Assembly (NCBI GenBank): GCA_964059195.1
Contig: CAXKWD010000013.1
Span: 23,536,611-23,600,610, forward strand
From: Ectobius pallidus
Taxonomy: Eukaryota; Arthropoda; Insecta; Blattodea; Ectobiidae
Direction: 5' to 3'
Length of the DNA: 64,000 nt
Below the pieces are notes generated by a model. It saw only the letters and a list, made by a program, of their open reading frames with translations, searched no databases and was not told where the DNA came from. Numbering within the stretch: position 1 is the first letter of the stretch; every line of letters begins with the position of its first letter. Both the position numbers and the translations under genes were made by a program. This document shows, piece after piece, positions 46,520 through 60,200 of this stretch.

Positions 46520-49500
46520 TACTTTCAAAAAAGTTACTTTGAAAAAAGTTACTTTGAAAAAAGTTACTTTGAAAAAAGTTACTTTGAAAAAAGTTACTTT
46601 CAAAAAAGTTACTTTCAAAAATTTACTTTGAAAAAAGTTACTTTGAAAAGAGTTACTTTGAAAAAAGTTACTTTCAAAAAAGTTACTTTGGAAAAAGTTA
46701 CTTTGAGAAAGTTACATTCAAAAAAAGTTAATTTGAAAAAGTTACTTTGAAAAAGTTACTTTGAAAAAAGTTACTTTGAAAACTTACTTTCAAATAAGTT
46801 ACTTTGAAAAAAGTTACTTTGAAAAAAGTTACTTTGAAAATTGTTACTTTGAAAAAAGTTACTTTGAAAAAAGTTACTTTCAAAAAAGTTACTTTGAAAA
46901 AAGTTACTTTGAAAATTGTTACTTTCAAAAAAGTTACTTTGAAAATTGTTACTTTCAAATAAGTTACTTTCAAAAAAGTTACTTTGTAAAAAGTTACTTT
47001 CAAAAAAGTTACTTTGAAAAAAGTTACTTTCAAAAAAGTTACTGTGAAAAAGTTACTTTGAAAAAGTTACTTTGAAAAAAGTTACATTCAAAAAAGTTAC
47101 TTTGAAAAAGTTACTTTGAAAAGTTACATTGAAAAATGTTACTTTCAAAAAAGTTACTTTCAAAAAAGTTACTTTGAAAAAGTTACTTTGAAAAAAGTTA
47201 CTTTGAAAAAGTTACTTTAAAAAAAGTTACTTTGAAAAAAGTTACTTTGAAAAAGTTACTTTGCAAAAAGTTACTTTGGAAAAAGTTACTTTCGAAAAAG
47301 TTACCGGTACTTTGAAAAAAGTTACTTTGGAAAAAGTTACTTTCAAAAAAGTTACTTTGAAAAAAGTTACTTTCAAAAAAGTTACTTTTGAAAAAAGTTA
47401 CTTTGAAAAAAGTTACTTTGAAAAAAGTTACTTTGAAAAGTTACTTTCAAATAAGTTACTTTGAAAAAAGTTACTTTGAAAAAAGTTACTTTGAAAAAGT
47501 TACTTTGAAAAAAGTTATTTTGAAAAAAGTTACTTTGAAAAAAGTTACTTTGAAAAAGTTACGTTGAAAAAGTTACTTTTAAAAAGTTACTTTGATAAAA
47601 GTTACTTTCAAAAAAGTTACTTGGAAAATTGTTACTTTCAAAAAGTTACTTTGAAAATTGTTACTTTGGAAAAAGTTACTTTGGGAAAAGTTACTTTGAA
47701 AAAAGTTACTTTAAAAAAAGTTACTTTGAAAAAAGTTACTTTGAAAAAAGATACTTTGAAAAAAGTTACTTTGAAAAAAGTTACTTTGAAAAAAGTTACT
47801 TTGCAAAAAGTTACTTTGAAAAAAGTTACTTTGAAAAAAGTTACTTTCAAAAAAGTTACTTTGAAAAAAGTTACTTTCAAAAAAGTTACTTTGATAAAAG
47901 TTACTTTGAAAAAAGTTACTTTGGAAAAAGTTACTTTGAAAAAAGTTACTTTGATAAAAGTTACTTTGAAAAAAGTTACTTTGAAAAAGTTACTTTGGAA
48001 ATAGTTACTTTGAAAAAGTTTGAAAAAGTTACTTTGAAAAAAGTTACTTTGGAAAAAGTTACTTTGGAAAAGTTACTTTGAAAAGAGTTACTTTGAAAAA
48101 AGTTACTTTGAAAAAAGTTACTTTCAAAAAAGTTACTTTGGAAAAAGTTACTTTGAAAAAGTTACATTCAATAAGTTACTTTGAAAAAAGTTACTTTGAA
48201 AAGTTACTTTCAAATAAGTTACTTTGAAAAAAGTTACTTTGAAAAAAGTTACTTTGAAAAAAGTTACTTTGAAAAAAGTTACTTTGAAAAAAGTTACTTT
48301 CAAAAAAGTTACTTTGAAAAAAGTTACTTTGAAAAAAGTTACTTTGAAAAAAGTTACTTTGAAAAAAGTTACTTTGAAAAAAGTTACTTTGAAAAAAGTT
48401 ACTTTGAAAAAAGTTACTTTCAAAAAAGTTACTTTCAAAAAAGTTACTTTCAAAAAAGTTACTTTGAAAATTGTTACTTTCAAATAAGTTACTTTGAAAA
48501 TTGTTACTTTCAAAAAAGTTACTTTCAAAAAAGTTACTTTCAAAAAAGTTACTTTGAAAAAAGTTACTTTGAAAAAAGTTACTTTCAAAAAAGTTACTTT
48601 GAAAAGAGTTACTTTGAAAAGAGTTACTTTGAAAAAAGTTACTTTCAAAAAAGTTACTTTGGAAAAAGTTACTTTGAAAAAGTTACATTCAAAAAAAGTT
48701 ACTTTGAAAAAAGTTACTTTGAAAAGTTACTTTCAAATAAGTTACTTTGAAAAAAGTTACTTTCAAAAAAGTTACTTTGAAAAAAGTTACTTTCAAAAAA
48801 GTTACTTTGAAAAAAGTTACTTTCAAAAAAGTTACTTTGAAAAAAGTTACTTTCAAAAAAGTTACTTTGAAAAAAGTTACTTTCAAAAAAGTTACTTTGA
48901 AAAAAGTTACTTTGATAAAAGTTACTTTCAAAAAAGATACTTTGATAAAAGTTACTTTGAAAATTGTTACTTTCAAATAAGTTACTTTGAAAATTGTTAC
49001 TTTGAAAAAAGTTACTTTGAAAAGTTATTTTGAAAAAAGTTACTTTGATAAAAGTTACTTTGATAAAAGTTACTTTGAAAAAAGTTACTTTGAAAAAAGT
49101 TACTTTGAAAAAAGTTACTTTGAAAAAAGTTACTTTGATAAAAGTTACTTTCAAAAAAGTTACTTTCAAAAAAGTTAATTTCAAAAAAGTTAATTTCAAA
49201 AAAGTTAATTTCAAAAAAGTTACTTTGAAAAAACTTACTTTCAAAAAAGTTACTTTGAAAAAAGTTACTTTGAAAAAAGTTACTTTGAAAAAAGTTACTT
49301 TCAAAAAAGTTACTTTGAAAATTGTTACTTTCAAAAAAGTTACTTTGAAAATTGTTACTTTCAAAAAAGTTACTTTGAAAAAAGTTACTTTGAAAAAAGT
49401 TACTTTCAAAAAAGTTACTTTGAAAAAAGTTACTTTCAAAAAAGTTACTTTGAAAATTGTTACTTTCAAAAAAGTTACTTTGAAAATTGTTACTTTCAAA

Positions 49501-52500
49501 AAAGTTACTTTGAAAAAAGTTACTTTGAAAAAAGTTACTTTGAAAAAAGTTACTTTGAAAAAAGTTACTTTGAAAAAAGTTACTTTGAAAAAAGTTACTT
49601 TGAAAAAAGTTATTTTGAAAATTGTTACTTTCAAAATTGTTACTTTCAAAAAAGTTACTTTGAAAATTGTTACTTTCAAAAAAGTTACTTTGAAAAAAGT
49701 TACTTTGAAAAAAGTTACTTTGAAAAAAGTTACTTTCAAAAAAGTTACTTTGGAAAAAGTTACTTTGAGAAAGTTACATTCAAAAAAAGTTACTTTGAAA
49801 AAAGTTACTTTGAAAAAGTTACTTTGAAAAAAGTTACTTTGAAAACTTACTTTCAAATAAGTTACTTTGAAAAAAGTTACTTTGAAAGAGTTACTTTGAA
49901 AAAAGTTACTTTCAAAAAAGTTACTTTGATAAAAGTTACTTTGAAAATTGTTACTTTCAAATAAGTTACTTTGAAAATTGTTACTTTGAAAAAAGTTACT
50001 TTGAAAATTGTTACTTTGAAAAAAGTTACTTTGAAAATTGTTACTTTGAAAAAAGTTACTTTGAAAAGTTACTTTGAAAAAACTTACTTTCAAAAAAGTT
50101 ACTTTGAAAATTGTTACTTTCAAAAAAGTTACTTTGAAAATTGTTACTTTCAAATAAGTTACTTTGAAAATTGTTACTTTCAAAAAAGTTACTTTGTAAA
50201 AAGTTACTTTCAAAAAAGTTACTTTGAAAAAAGGTTCTTTGAAAAAAGTTACTTTGAAAAAAGTTACTTTGAAAAAAGTTACTTTGAAAAAAGTTACTTT
50301 CAAATGAGTTACTTTGAAAAAAGTTACTTTGAAAAAAGTTACTTTCAAAAAAGTTACTTTGAAAAAGTTACTTTGAAAAAAGTTACATTCAAAAAAGTTA
50401 CTTTGAAAAAAGTTACTTTCAAAAAAGTCACTTTGAAAATTGTTACTTTCAAATAAGTTACTTTGAAAAAAGTTACTTTCAAAAAAGTTACTTTGAAAAA
50501 AGTTACTTTCAAATAAGTTACTTTCAAATAAGTTACTTTGAAAAAAGTTACTTTGAAAAAAGTTACTTTGAAAAAAGTTACTTTGAAAAAAGTTACTTTG
50601 AAAAAAGTTACTTTGAAAAAAGTTACTTTGAAAAAAGTTACTTTGAAAAAAGTTACTTTGAAAAAAGTTACTTTGAAAAAAGTTACTTTGAAAAAAGTTA
50701 CTTTCAAAAAAGTTACTTTCAAAAAAGTTACTTTCAAAAAAGTTACTTTGAAAAAGTTACTTTGAAAAAGTTACTTTGAAAAAAGTTACTTTCAAAAAAG
50801 TTACTTTGAAAAGTTACTTTGAAAAAAGTTACTTTGAAAAAAGTTACTTTCAAAAAAGTTACTTTGGAAAAAGTTACTTTGAAAAAGTTACATTCAAAGA
50901 AAGTTACTTTGAAAAAAGTTACTTTGAAAAAAGTTACTTTGAAAAAAGTTACTTTGAAAAAAGTTACTTTGAAAATTTACTTTCAAATAAGTTACTTTCA
51001 AATAAGTTACTTTGAAAAAAGTTACTTTGAAAAAAGTTACTTTGAAAAAAGTTACTTTCAAAAAGTTACTTTGAAAAAAGTTACTTTCAAAAAAGTTACT
51101 TTGAAAAAAGTTACTTTGAAAAAAGTTACTTTCAAATAAGTTACTTTGAAAAAAGTTACTTTGAAAAAAGTTACTTTCAAAAAAGTTACTTTGGAAAAAG
51201 TTACTTTCAAATAAGTTACTTTGAAAAAAGTTACTTTGAAAAAAGTTACTTTGAAAAAGTTACGTTGAAAAAGTTACTTTGAAAAAGTTACTTTGATAAA
51301 AGTTACTTTCAAAAAAGTTACTTGGAAAATTGTTACTTTCAAAAAGTTACTTTGAAAATTGTTACTTTGGAAAAAGTTACTTTGAAAATTGTTACTTTGA
51401 AAAAAGTTACTTTAAAAAAAGTTACTTTGAAAAAGTTACTTTGAAAAAAGTTACTTTGAAAAAAGTTACTTTGAAAAAAGTTACTTTGAAAAAAGTTACT
51501 TTGAAAAAAGTTACTTTGAAAAAAGTTACTTTGAAAAAAGTTACTTTGAAAAAAGTTACTTTGCAAAAAGTTACTTTGCAAAAAGTTACTTTGCAAAAAG
51601 TTACTTTGCAAAAAGTTACTTTGGAAAAAGTTACATTCAAAAAGTTACTTTGAAAAAAGTTACTTTGAAAAAAGTTACTTTGAAAAAAGTTACTTTCAAA
51701 AAAGTTACTTTCAAAAAAGTTACTTTGAAAAAAGTTACTTTCAAAAAAGTTACTTTGAAAAAAGTTACTTTGATAAAAGTTACTTTGAAAATTGTTACTT
51801 TGGAAAAAGTTACTTTGAAAAAAGTTACTTTGGAAAAAGTTACTGTGAAAAAAGTTACTTTGATAAAAGTTACTTTGAAAAAAGTTACTTTGAAAAAAGT
51901 TACTTTGAAAAAAGTTACTTTGAAAAAAGTTACTTTGGAAATAGTTACTTTGAAAAAGTTTGAAAAAGTTACTTTGAAAAAAGTTACTTTGGAAAAGTTA
52001 CTTTGAAAAGAGTTACTTTGAAAAAAGTTACTTTGAAAAAGTTACTTTGAAAAAAGTTACTTTCAAAAAAGTTACTTTGGAAAAAGTTACTTTGAAAAAG
52101 TTACATTCAATAAAAGTTACTTTGAAAAAAGTTACTTTGAAAAGTTACTTTCAAATAAGTTACTTTGAAAAAAGTTACTTTGAAAAAAGTTACTTTGAAA
52201 AAAGTTACTTTGAAAAAAGTTACTTTGAAAAAAGTTACTTTGAAAAAAGTTACTTTAAAAAAGTTACTTTGAAAAAAGTTACTTTGAAAAAAGTTACTTT
52301 CAAAAAAGTTACTTTGAAAATTGTTACTTTCAAATAAGTTACTTTGAAAATTGTTACTTTCAAAAAAGTTACTTTCAAAAAAGTTACTTTCAAAAAAGTT
52401 ACTTTCAAAAAAGTTACTTTGAAAAAAGTTACTTTGAAAAAAGTTACTTTCAAAAAAGTTACTTTGAAAAGAGTTACTTTGAAAAGAGTTACTTTGAAAA

Positions 52501-52790
52501 AAGTTACTTTGGAAAATGTTACTTTGAAAAAGTTACATTCAAAAAAAGTTACTTTGAAAAAAGTTACTTTGGAAAAGTTACTTTGAAAAAAGTTACTTTG
52601 AAAAGTTACTTTCAAATAAGTTACTTTGAAAAAAGTTACTTTCAAAAAAGTTACTTTGAAAAAAGTTACTTTCAAAAAAGTTACTTTGAAAAAAGTTACT
52701 TTCAAAAAAGTTACTTTGGAAAAAGTTACTTTGAAAAAGTTACATTCAATAAGTTACTTTGAAAAAAGTTACTTTGAAAAGTTACTTTCA
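46520..52790. repeat. 10.4-kb-spaced duplication, second copy
   Basis: Partner of 36100-42415. It ends at a sharp switch near 52,800, where the sequence stops following the 42.4-kb region and begins following the 27.55-kb region. Confidence 0.85.
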
Positions 52791-52799
52791 AATAAGTTA

Positions 52800-55700
52800 C
52801 TTTGTAAAAAGTTACTTTCAAAAAAGTTACTTTGAAAAAAGGTTCTTTGAAAAAAGTTACTTTGAAAAAAGTTACTTTGAAAAAAGTTACTTTGAAAAAA
52901 GTTACTTTCAAATGAGCTACTTTGAAAAAAGTTACATAAAAAAAAAGTTACTTTCAAAAAAGTTACTTTGAAAAAAGTTACATTCAAAAAAGTTACTTTG
53001 AAAAAAGTTACTTTCAAATAAGTTACTTTGAAAAAAGTTACTTTCAAAAAAGTTACTTTGAAAAAAGTTACTTTCAAATAAGTTACTTTCAAATAAGTTA
53101 CTTTGAAAAAAGTTACTTTGAAAAAAGTTACTTTGAAAAAAGTTACTTTGAAAAAAGTTACTTTGAAAAAAGTTACTTTGAAAAAAGTTACTTTGAAAAG
53201 TTACTTTGAAAAAAGTTACTTTGAAAAAAGTTACTTTGAAAAAAGTTACTTTGAAAAAAGTTACTTTGAAAAAAGTTACTTTCAAAAAAGTTACTTTGAA
53301 AATTGTTACTTTCAAATAAGTTACTTTGAAAATTGTTACTTTCAAAAAAGTTACTTTCAAAAAAGTTACTTTGAAAAAAGTTACTTTGAAAAAAGTTACT
53401 TTCAAAAAAGTTACTTTGAAAAAAGTTACTTTGAAAAAAGTTACTTTCAAAAAAGTTACTTTGGAAAAAGTTACTTTGAAAAAGTTACATTCAAAGAAAG
53501 TTACTTTGAAAAAAGTTACTTTGAAAAAAGTTACTTTGAAAAGTTACTTTCAAATAAGTTACTTTGAAAAAAGTTACTTTGAAAAAAGTTACTTTGAAAA
53601 AAGTTACTTTGAAAAAAGTTACTTTGAAAAAAGTTACTTTGAAAAAAGTTACTTTGAAAAAAGTTACTTTGAAAAAAGTTACTTTGAAAAAAGTTACTTT
53701 CAAAAAAGTTACTTTCAAAGAAGTTACTTTGGAAAAAGTTACTTTGAAAAAAGTTACTTTGAAAAAAGTTACTTTCAAATAAGTTACTTTGAAAAAAGTT
53801 ACTTTGAAAAAAGTTACTTTGAAAAAAGTTACTTTCAAAAAGTTACTTTTAAATAAGTTACTTTGAAAAAAGTTACTTTGAAAAAAGTTACTTTGAAAAA
53901 AGTTACTTTGAAAAAAGTTACTTTGAAAAAAGTTACTTTGAAAAAAGTTACTTTGAAAAAAGTTACTTTGAAATACTTTCAAAAAAGTTACTTTCAAAAA
54001 GTTACTTTCAAAAAAGTTACTTTCAAAAAAGTTACTTTCAAAAAAGTTACTTTCAAAAAAGTTACTTTCAAAAAAGTTACTTTGAAAATAGTTACTTTGA
54101 AAAAAGTTACTTACAAAAAATTTACTTACAAAAAATTTACTTTGAAAAAGGTTACTTTGAAAAAAGTTACTTTGAAAAAAGTTACTTTGAAAATTGTTAC
54201 TTTCAAATAAGTTACTTTGAAAATTGTTACTTTGAAAAAAGTTACTTTCAAAAAGTTACTTTCAAAAAAGTTACTTTGAAAAAAGTTACTTTGAAAAAAG
54301 TTAATTTGAAAAAAGTTACTTTGAAAAAAGTTACTTTGAAAAAAGTTACTTTCAAAAAAGTTACTTTCATAAAAGTTACTTTCAAAAAAGTTACTTAAGT
54401 TACTTTGAAAAAAGTTACTTTGAAAAAAGTTACTTTCAAAAAAGTTACTTTGAAAATTGTTACTTTCAAATAAGTTACTTTGATAATTGTTACTTTCAAA
54501 AAAGTTACTTTCAAAAAAGTTACTTTCAAAAAAGTTACTTTCAAAAAGTTACTTCATAAAAGTTACTTTGAAAAGAGTTACTTTGAAAAAAGTTACTTTC
54601 AAAAAAGTTACTTTGAAAAAAGTTACTTTGAAAAGTTACTTTGAAAAAAGTTACTTTCAAAAAGTTACTTTCAAAAAAGTTACTTTGAAAAAAGTTACTT
54701 TGAAAAAAGTTACTTTGAAAAAAGTTACTTTCAAAAAAGTTACTTACAAAGAAGTTACTTTGGAAAAAGTTACTTTGGAAAAAGTTACTTTGAAAAAAGT
54801 TACTTTGAAAAAAGTTACTTTGAAAAAAGTTACTTTGAAAAAAGTTACTTTCAAATAAGTTACTTTGAAAAAAGTTACTTTGAAAAAAGTTACTTTGAAA
54901 AAAGTTACTTTCAAAAAGTTACTTTTAAATAAGTTACTTTGAAAAAAGTTACTTTGAAAAAAGTTACTTTGAAAAAAGTTACTTTGAAAAAAGTTACATT
55001 GAAAAAAGTTACTTTGAAAAAAGTTACTTTGAAAAAAGTTACTTTGAAAAAAGTTACTTTGAAATACTTTCAAAAAAGTTACTTTCAAAAAGTTACTTTC
55101 AAAAAAGTTACTTTCAAAAAAGTTACTTTCAAAAAAGTTACTTTCAAAAAAGTTACTTTCAAAAAAGTTACTTTGAAAAGAGTTACTTTGAAAAAAGTTA
55201 CTTACAAAAAATTTACTTACAAAAAATTTACTTTGAAAAAGGTTACTTTGAAAAAAGTTACTTTGAAAAAAGTTACTTTGAAAATTGTTACTTTCAAATA
55301 AGTTACTTTGAAAATTGTTACTTTGAAAAAAGTTACTTTCAAAAAGTTACTTTGAAAAAAGTTACTTTGAAAAAAGTTACTTTGAAAAAAGTTACTTTGA
55401 AAAAAGTTACTTTGAAAAAAGTTACTTTGAAAAAAGTTACTTTGAAAAAAGTTACTTTCAAAAAAGTTACTTTCATAAAAGTTACTTTCAAAAAAGTTAC
55501 TTAAGTTACTTTGAAAAAAGTTACTTTGAAAAAAGTTACTTTCAAAAAAGTTACTTTGAAAATTGTTACTTTCAAATAAGTTACTTTGATAATTGTTACT
55601 TTCAAAAAAGTTACTTTCAAAAAAGTTACTTTCAAAAAAGTTACTTTCAAAAAAGTTACTTTCAAAAAAGTTACTTTCAAAAAGTTACTTCATAAAAGTT

Positions 55701-57200
55701 ACTTTGAAAAGAGTTACTTTGAAAAAAGTTACTTTCAAAAAAGTTACTTTGGAAAAAGTTACTTTGAAAAAGTTACATTCAAAAAAAGTTACTTTGAAAA
55801 AGTTACTTTGAAAAAAGTTACTTTGAAAAGTTACTTTGAAAAGTTACTTTCAAATAAGTTACTTTCAAATAAGTTACTTTGAAAAAAGTTACTTTGAAAA
55901 AAGTTACTTTCAAAAAAGTTACTTTGAAAAAAGTTACTTTGAAAAGTTACTTTGAAAAAAGTTACTTTCAAAAAGTTACTTTCAAAAAAGTTACTTTCAA
56001 AAAAGTTACTTTGAAAATTGTTACTTTCAAATAAGTTACTTTGAAAATTGTTACTTTCAAAAAAGTTACTTTGAAAAAAGTTACTTTGGAAAAAGTTACT
56101 TTGAAAAAGTTACATTCAAAAAAAGTTACTTTGAAAAAAGTTACTTTGAAAAAGTTACTTTGAAAAAAGTTACTTTGAAAAGTTACTTTGAAAAGTTACT
56201 TTCAAATAAGTTACTTTCAAATAAGTTACTTTGAAAAAAGTTACTTTGAAAAAAGTTACTTTCAAAAAAGTTACTTTGAAAAAAGTTACTTTGAAAAGTT
56301 ACTTTGAAAAAAGTTACTTTCAAAAAAGTTACTTTGAAAATTGTTACTTTCAAATAAGTTACTTTGAAAATTGTTACTTTCAAAAAAGTTACTTTGAAAA
56401 AAGTTACTTTCAAAAAGTTACTTTCAAAAAAGATACTTTCAAAAAAGTTACTTTGAAAAAAGTTGTTACTTTCAAAAAAGTTACTTTCAAAAAAGTTACT
56501 TTGAAAAAAGTTACTTTCAAAAAAGTTACTTTCAAAAAAGTTACTTTGAAAAAAGTTACTTTGAAAAAAGTTACTTTGAAAAGAGTTACTTTGAAAAAAG
56601 TTACTTTCAAAAAAGTTACTTTGGAAAAAGTTACTTTGAGAAAGTTACATTCAAAAAAAGTTACTTTGAAAAAGTTACTTTGAAAAAAGTTACTTTGAAA
56701 ACTTACTTTCAAATAAGTTACTTTGAAAAAAGTTACTTTGAAAAAAGTTACTTTGAAAAAAGTTACTTTGAAAAAAGTTACTTTGAAAAAAGTTACTTTG
56801 AAAAAAGTTACTTTGAAAAAAGTTACTTTGAAAAAAGTTACTTTCAAAAAAGTTACTTTCAAAAAAGTTACTTTCAAAAAAGTTACTTTGAAAAAGTTAC
56901 TTTCAAAAAAGTTACATTAAAAAAAAGTTACTTTGAAAAAAGTTACTTTGAAAAAGTACTTTGAAAAAAGTTACTTTCAAAAAAGTTACTTTCAAAATAG
57001 TTACTTTCAAAAAAGTTACTTTGAAAATTGTTACTTTCAAATAAGTTACTTTGAAAAAAGTTACTTTGAAAAAAGTTACTTTCAAAAAAGTTACTTTGAA
57101 AAAAGTTACTTTGAAAAAAGTTACTTTGAAAAAAGTTACTTTCAAAAAAGTTACTTTCAAAAAAGTTACTTTCAAAAAAGTTACTTTCAAAAAAGTTACT
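52800..57200. repeat. 25.3-kb-spaced duplication, second copy, with a local 1.08-kb tandem duplication
   Basis: Follows 27550-30740. Inside it the segment with two TTACAAAAAATTTAC monomers (near 28855 in the first copy) is present twice, near 54110 and 55205; the strings starting at 53863 and 54939 are 1076 bp apart. The GATAATT..TTCATAAAAG segment after it is likewise doubled (54480 and 55585). Confidence 0.8.
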
Positions 57201-60200
57201 TTCAAAAAAGTTACTTTGGAAAAAGTTACTTTGAAAAAGTTACATTCAAAGAAAGTTACTTTGAAAAAAGTTACTTTGAAAAGTTACTTTCAATTAAGTT
57301 ACTTTCAAATAAGTTACTTTGAAAAAAGTTACTTTGAAAAAAGTTACTTTGAAAAAGTTACTTTGAAAAAAGTTACTTTCAAAAAAGTTACTTTCAAAGA
57401 AGTTACTTTGAAAAAAGTTACTTTGAAAAAGTTACTTTGAAAAAAGTTACTTTGAAAAAAGTTACTTTCAAAAAAGTTACTTTCAAATAAGTTACTTTGA
57501 AAAAAGTTACTTTGAAAAAAGTTACTTTGGAAAAAGTTACTTTCAAATAAGTTACTTTGAAAAAAGTTACTTTGAAAAACTTACTTTGAAAAAAGTTACT
57601 TTGAAAAAAGTTACTTTGAAAAAAGTTACTTTGAAAAAAGTTACTTTGAAAAAAGTTCCTTTGAAAAAAGTTACTTTCAAAAAAGTTACTTTCAAAAAAG
57701 TTACTTTGAAAAAAGTTACTTTGAAAAAAGTTACTTTGAAAAAGTTACTTTCAAATAAGTTACTTTCAAATAAGTTACTTTCAAATAAGTTACTTTGAAA
57801 AAAGTTACTTTGAAAAAAGTTACTTTGAAAAAAGTTACTTTCAAAAAAGTTACTTTCAAAAAAGTTACTTTCAAAAAAGTTACTATCAAAAAAGTTACTT
57901 TGAAAAAAGTTACTTTCAAAAAAGTTACTTTGAAAAAAGTTACTTTGAAAAAAGTTACTTTGAAAAAAGTTACTTTCAAAAAAGTTACTTTGAAATTTGT
58001 TACTTTCAAATAAGTTACTTTGAAATTTGTTACTTTCAAATAAGTTACTTTGAAAATTGTTACTTTCAAAAAAGTTACTTTGAAAATTGTTACTTTCAAA
58101 AAAGTTACTTTGAAAATTGTTACTTTCAAAAAAGTTACTTTGAAAAAAGTTACTTTGAAAAAAGTTACTTTCAAAAAAGTTACTTTGGAAAAAGTTACTT
58201 TGAAAAAGTTACTTTGAAAAAGTTACATTCAAAGAAAGTTACTTTGAAAAAAGTTACTTTGAAAAGTTACTTTCAAATAAGTTACTTTCAAATAAGTTAC
58301 TTTGAAAAAAGTTACTTTGAAAAAGTTACTTTGAAAAAGTTACTTTGAAAAAAGTTACTTTCAAAAAAGTTACTTTGAAAAAAGTTACTTTGAAAAAAGT
58401 TACTTTGAAAAAAGTTACTTTGAAAAAAGTTACTTTTAAAAAAGTTACTTTGAAAAAAAGTTACTTTGAAAAAAGTTACTTTGAAAAAAGTTACTTTGAA
58501 AAAAGTTACTTTGAAAAAAGTTACTTTGAAAAAAGTTACTTTCAAAAAAGTTACTTTCAAAAAAGTTACTTTCAAAAAAGTTACTTTCAAAAAAGTTACT
58601 TTGAAAATTGTTACTTTGAAAATTGTTACTTTCAAAAAAGTTACTTTGAAAAAAGTTACTTTCAAAAAAGTTACTTTGAAAAAACTTACTTTCAAAAAAG
58701 TTACTTTCAAAAAAGTTACTTTCAAAAAAGTTACTTTGAAAAAGTTACATTAAAAAAAAGTTACTTTGAAAAAAGTTACTTTGAAAAAAGTTACTTTGAA
58801 AAAAGTTACTTTGAAAAAGTTACTTTGAAAAAAGTTACTTTCAAAAAAGTTACTTTGAAAATTGTTACTTTCAAATAAGTTACTTTGATAATTGTTACTT
58901 TCAAAAAAGTTACTTTCAAAAAAGTTACTTTCAAAAAAGTTACTTTCAAAAAAATTACTTTCAAAAAAGTTACTTTGAAAAAAGTTACTTTGAAAAGAGT
59001 TACTTTGAAAAAAGTTACTTTCAAAAAAGTTACTTTGGAAAAAGTTACATTCAAAAAAAGTTACTTTGAAAAAAGTTACTTTGAAAAAGTTACTTTGAAA
59101 AAAGTTACTTTGAAAAGTTACTTTCAAATAAGTTACTTTCAAATAAGTTACTTTGAAAAAAGTTACTTTGAAAAAAGTTACTTTGAAAAAAGTTACTTTG
59201 AAAAAAGTTACTTTGAAAAAAGTTACTTTGAAAAAAGTTACTTTCAAAAAAGTTACTTTCAAAAACGTTACTTTGAAAATTGTTACTTTCAAATAAGTTA
59301 CTTTGAAAATTGTTACTTTCAAAAAAGTTACTTTGAAAAAAGTTACTTTGAAAAAAGTTACTTTCAAAAAGTTACTTTCAAAAAAGTTACTTTGAAAAAA
59401 GTTACTTTGAAAAAAGTTACTTTGAAAAAAGTTACTTTGAAAAAAGTTACTTTCAAAAAAGTTACTTTCAAAAATTTACTTTGAAAAAAGTTACTTTGAA
59501 AAGAGTTACTTTGAAAAAAGTTACTTTCAAAAAAGTTACTTTGGAAAAAGTTACTTTGAGAAAGTTACATTCAAAAAAAGTTACTTTGAAAAAAGTTACT
59601 TTGAAAAAGTTACTTTGAAAAAAGTTACTTTGAAAACTTACTTTCAAATAAGTTACTTTGAAAAAAGTTACTTTGAAAAAAGTTACTTTGAAAATTGTTA
59701 CTTTGAAAAAAGTTACTTTGAAAAGTTACTTTGAAAAAAGTTACTTTCAAAAAAGTTACTTTGAAAAAAGTTACTTTGAAAATTGTTACTTTCAAAAAAG
59801 TTACTTTGAAAATTGTTACTTTCAAATAAGTTACTTTGAAAAAAGTTACTTTGAAAAAAGTTACTTTGAAAAAAGTTACTTTCAAAAAAGTTACTGTGAA
59901 AAAGTTACTTTGAAAAAGTTACTTTGAAAAAAGTTACATTCAAAAAAGTTACTTTGAAAAAGTTACTTTGAAAAGTTACATTGAAAAATGTTACTTTCAA
60001 AAAAGTTACTTTGAAAAAGTTACTTTGAAAAAAGTTACTTTGAAAAAGTTACTTTAAAAAAAGTTACTTTGAAAAAAGTTACTTTGAAAAAGTTACTTTG
60101 CAAAAAGTTACTTTGGAAAAAGTTACTTTCGAAAAAGTTACCGGTACTTTGAAAAAAGTTACTTTGGAAAAAGTTACTTTCAAAAAAGTTACTTTGAAAA

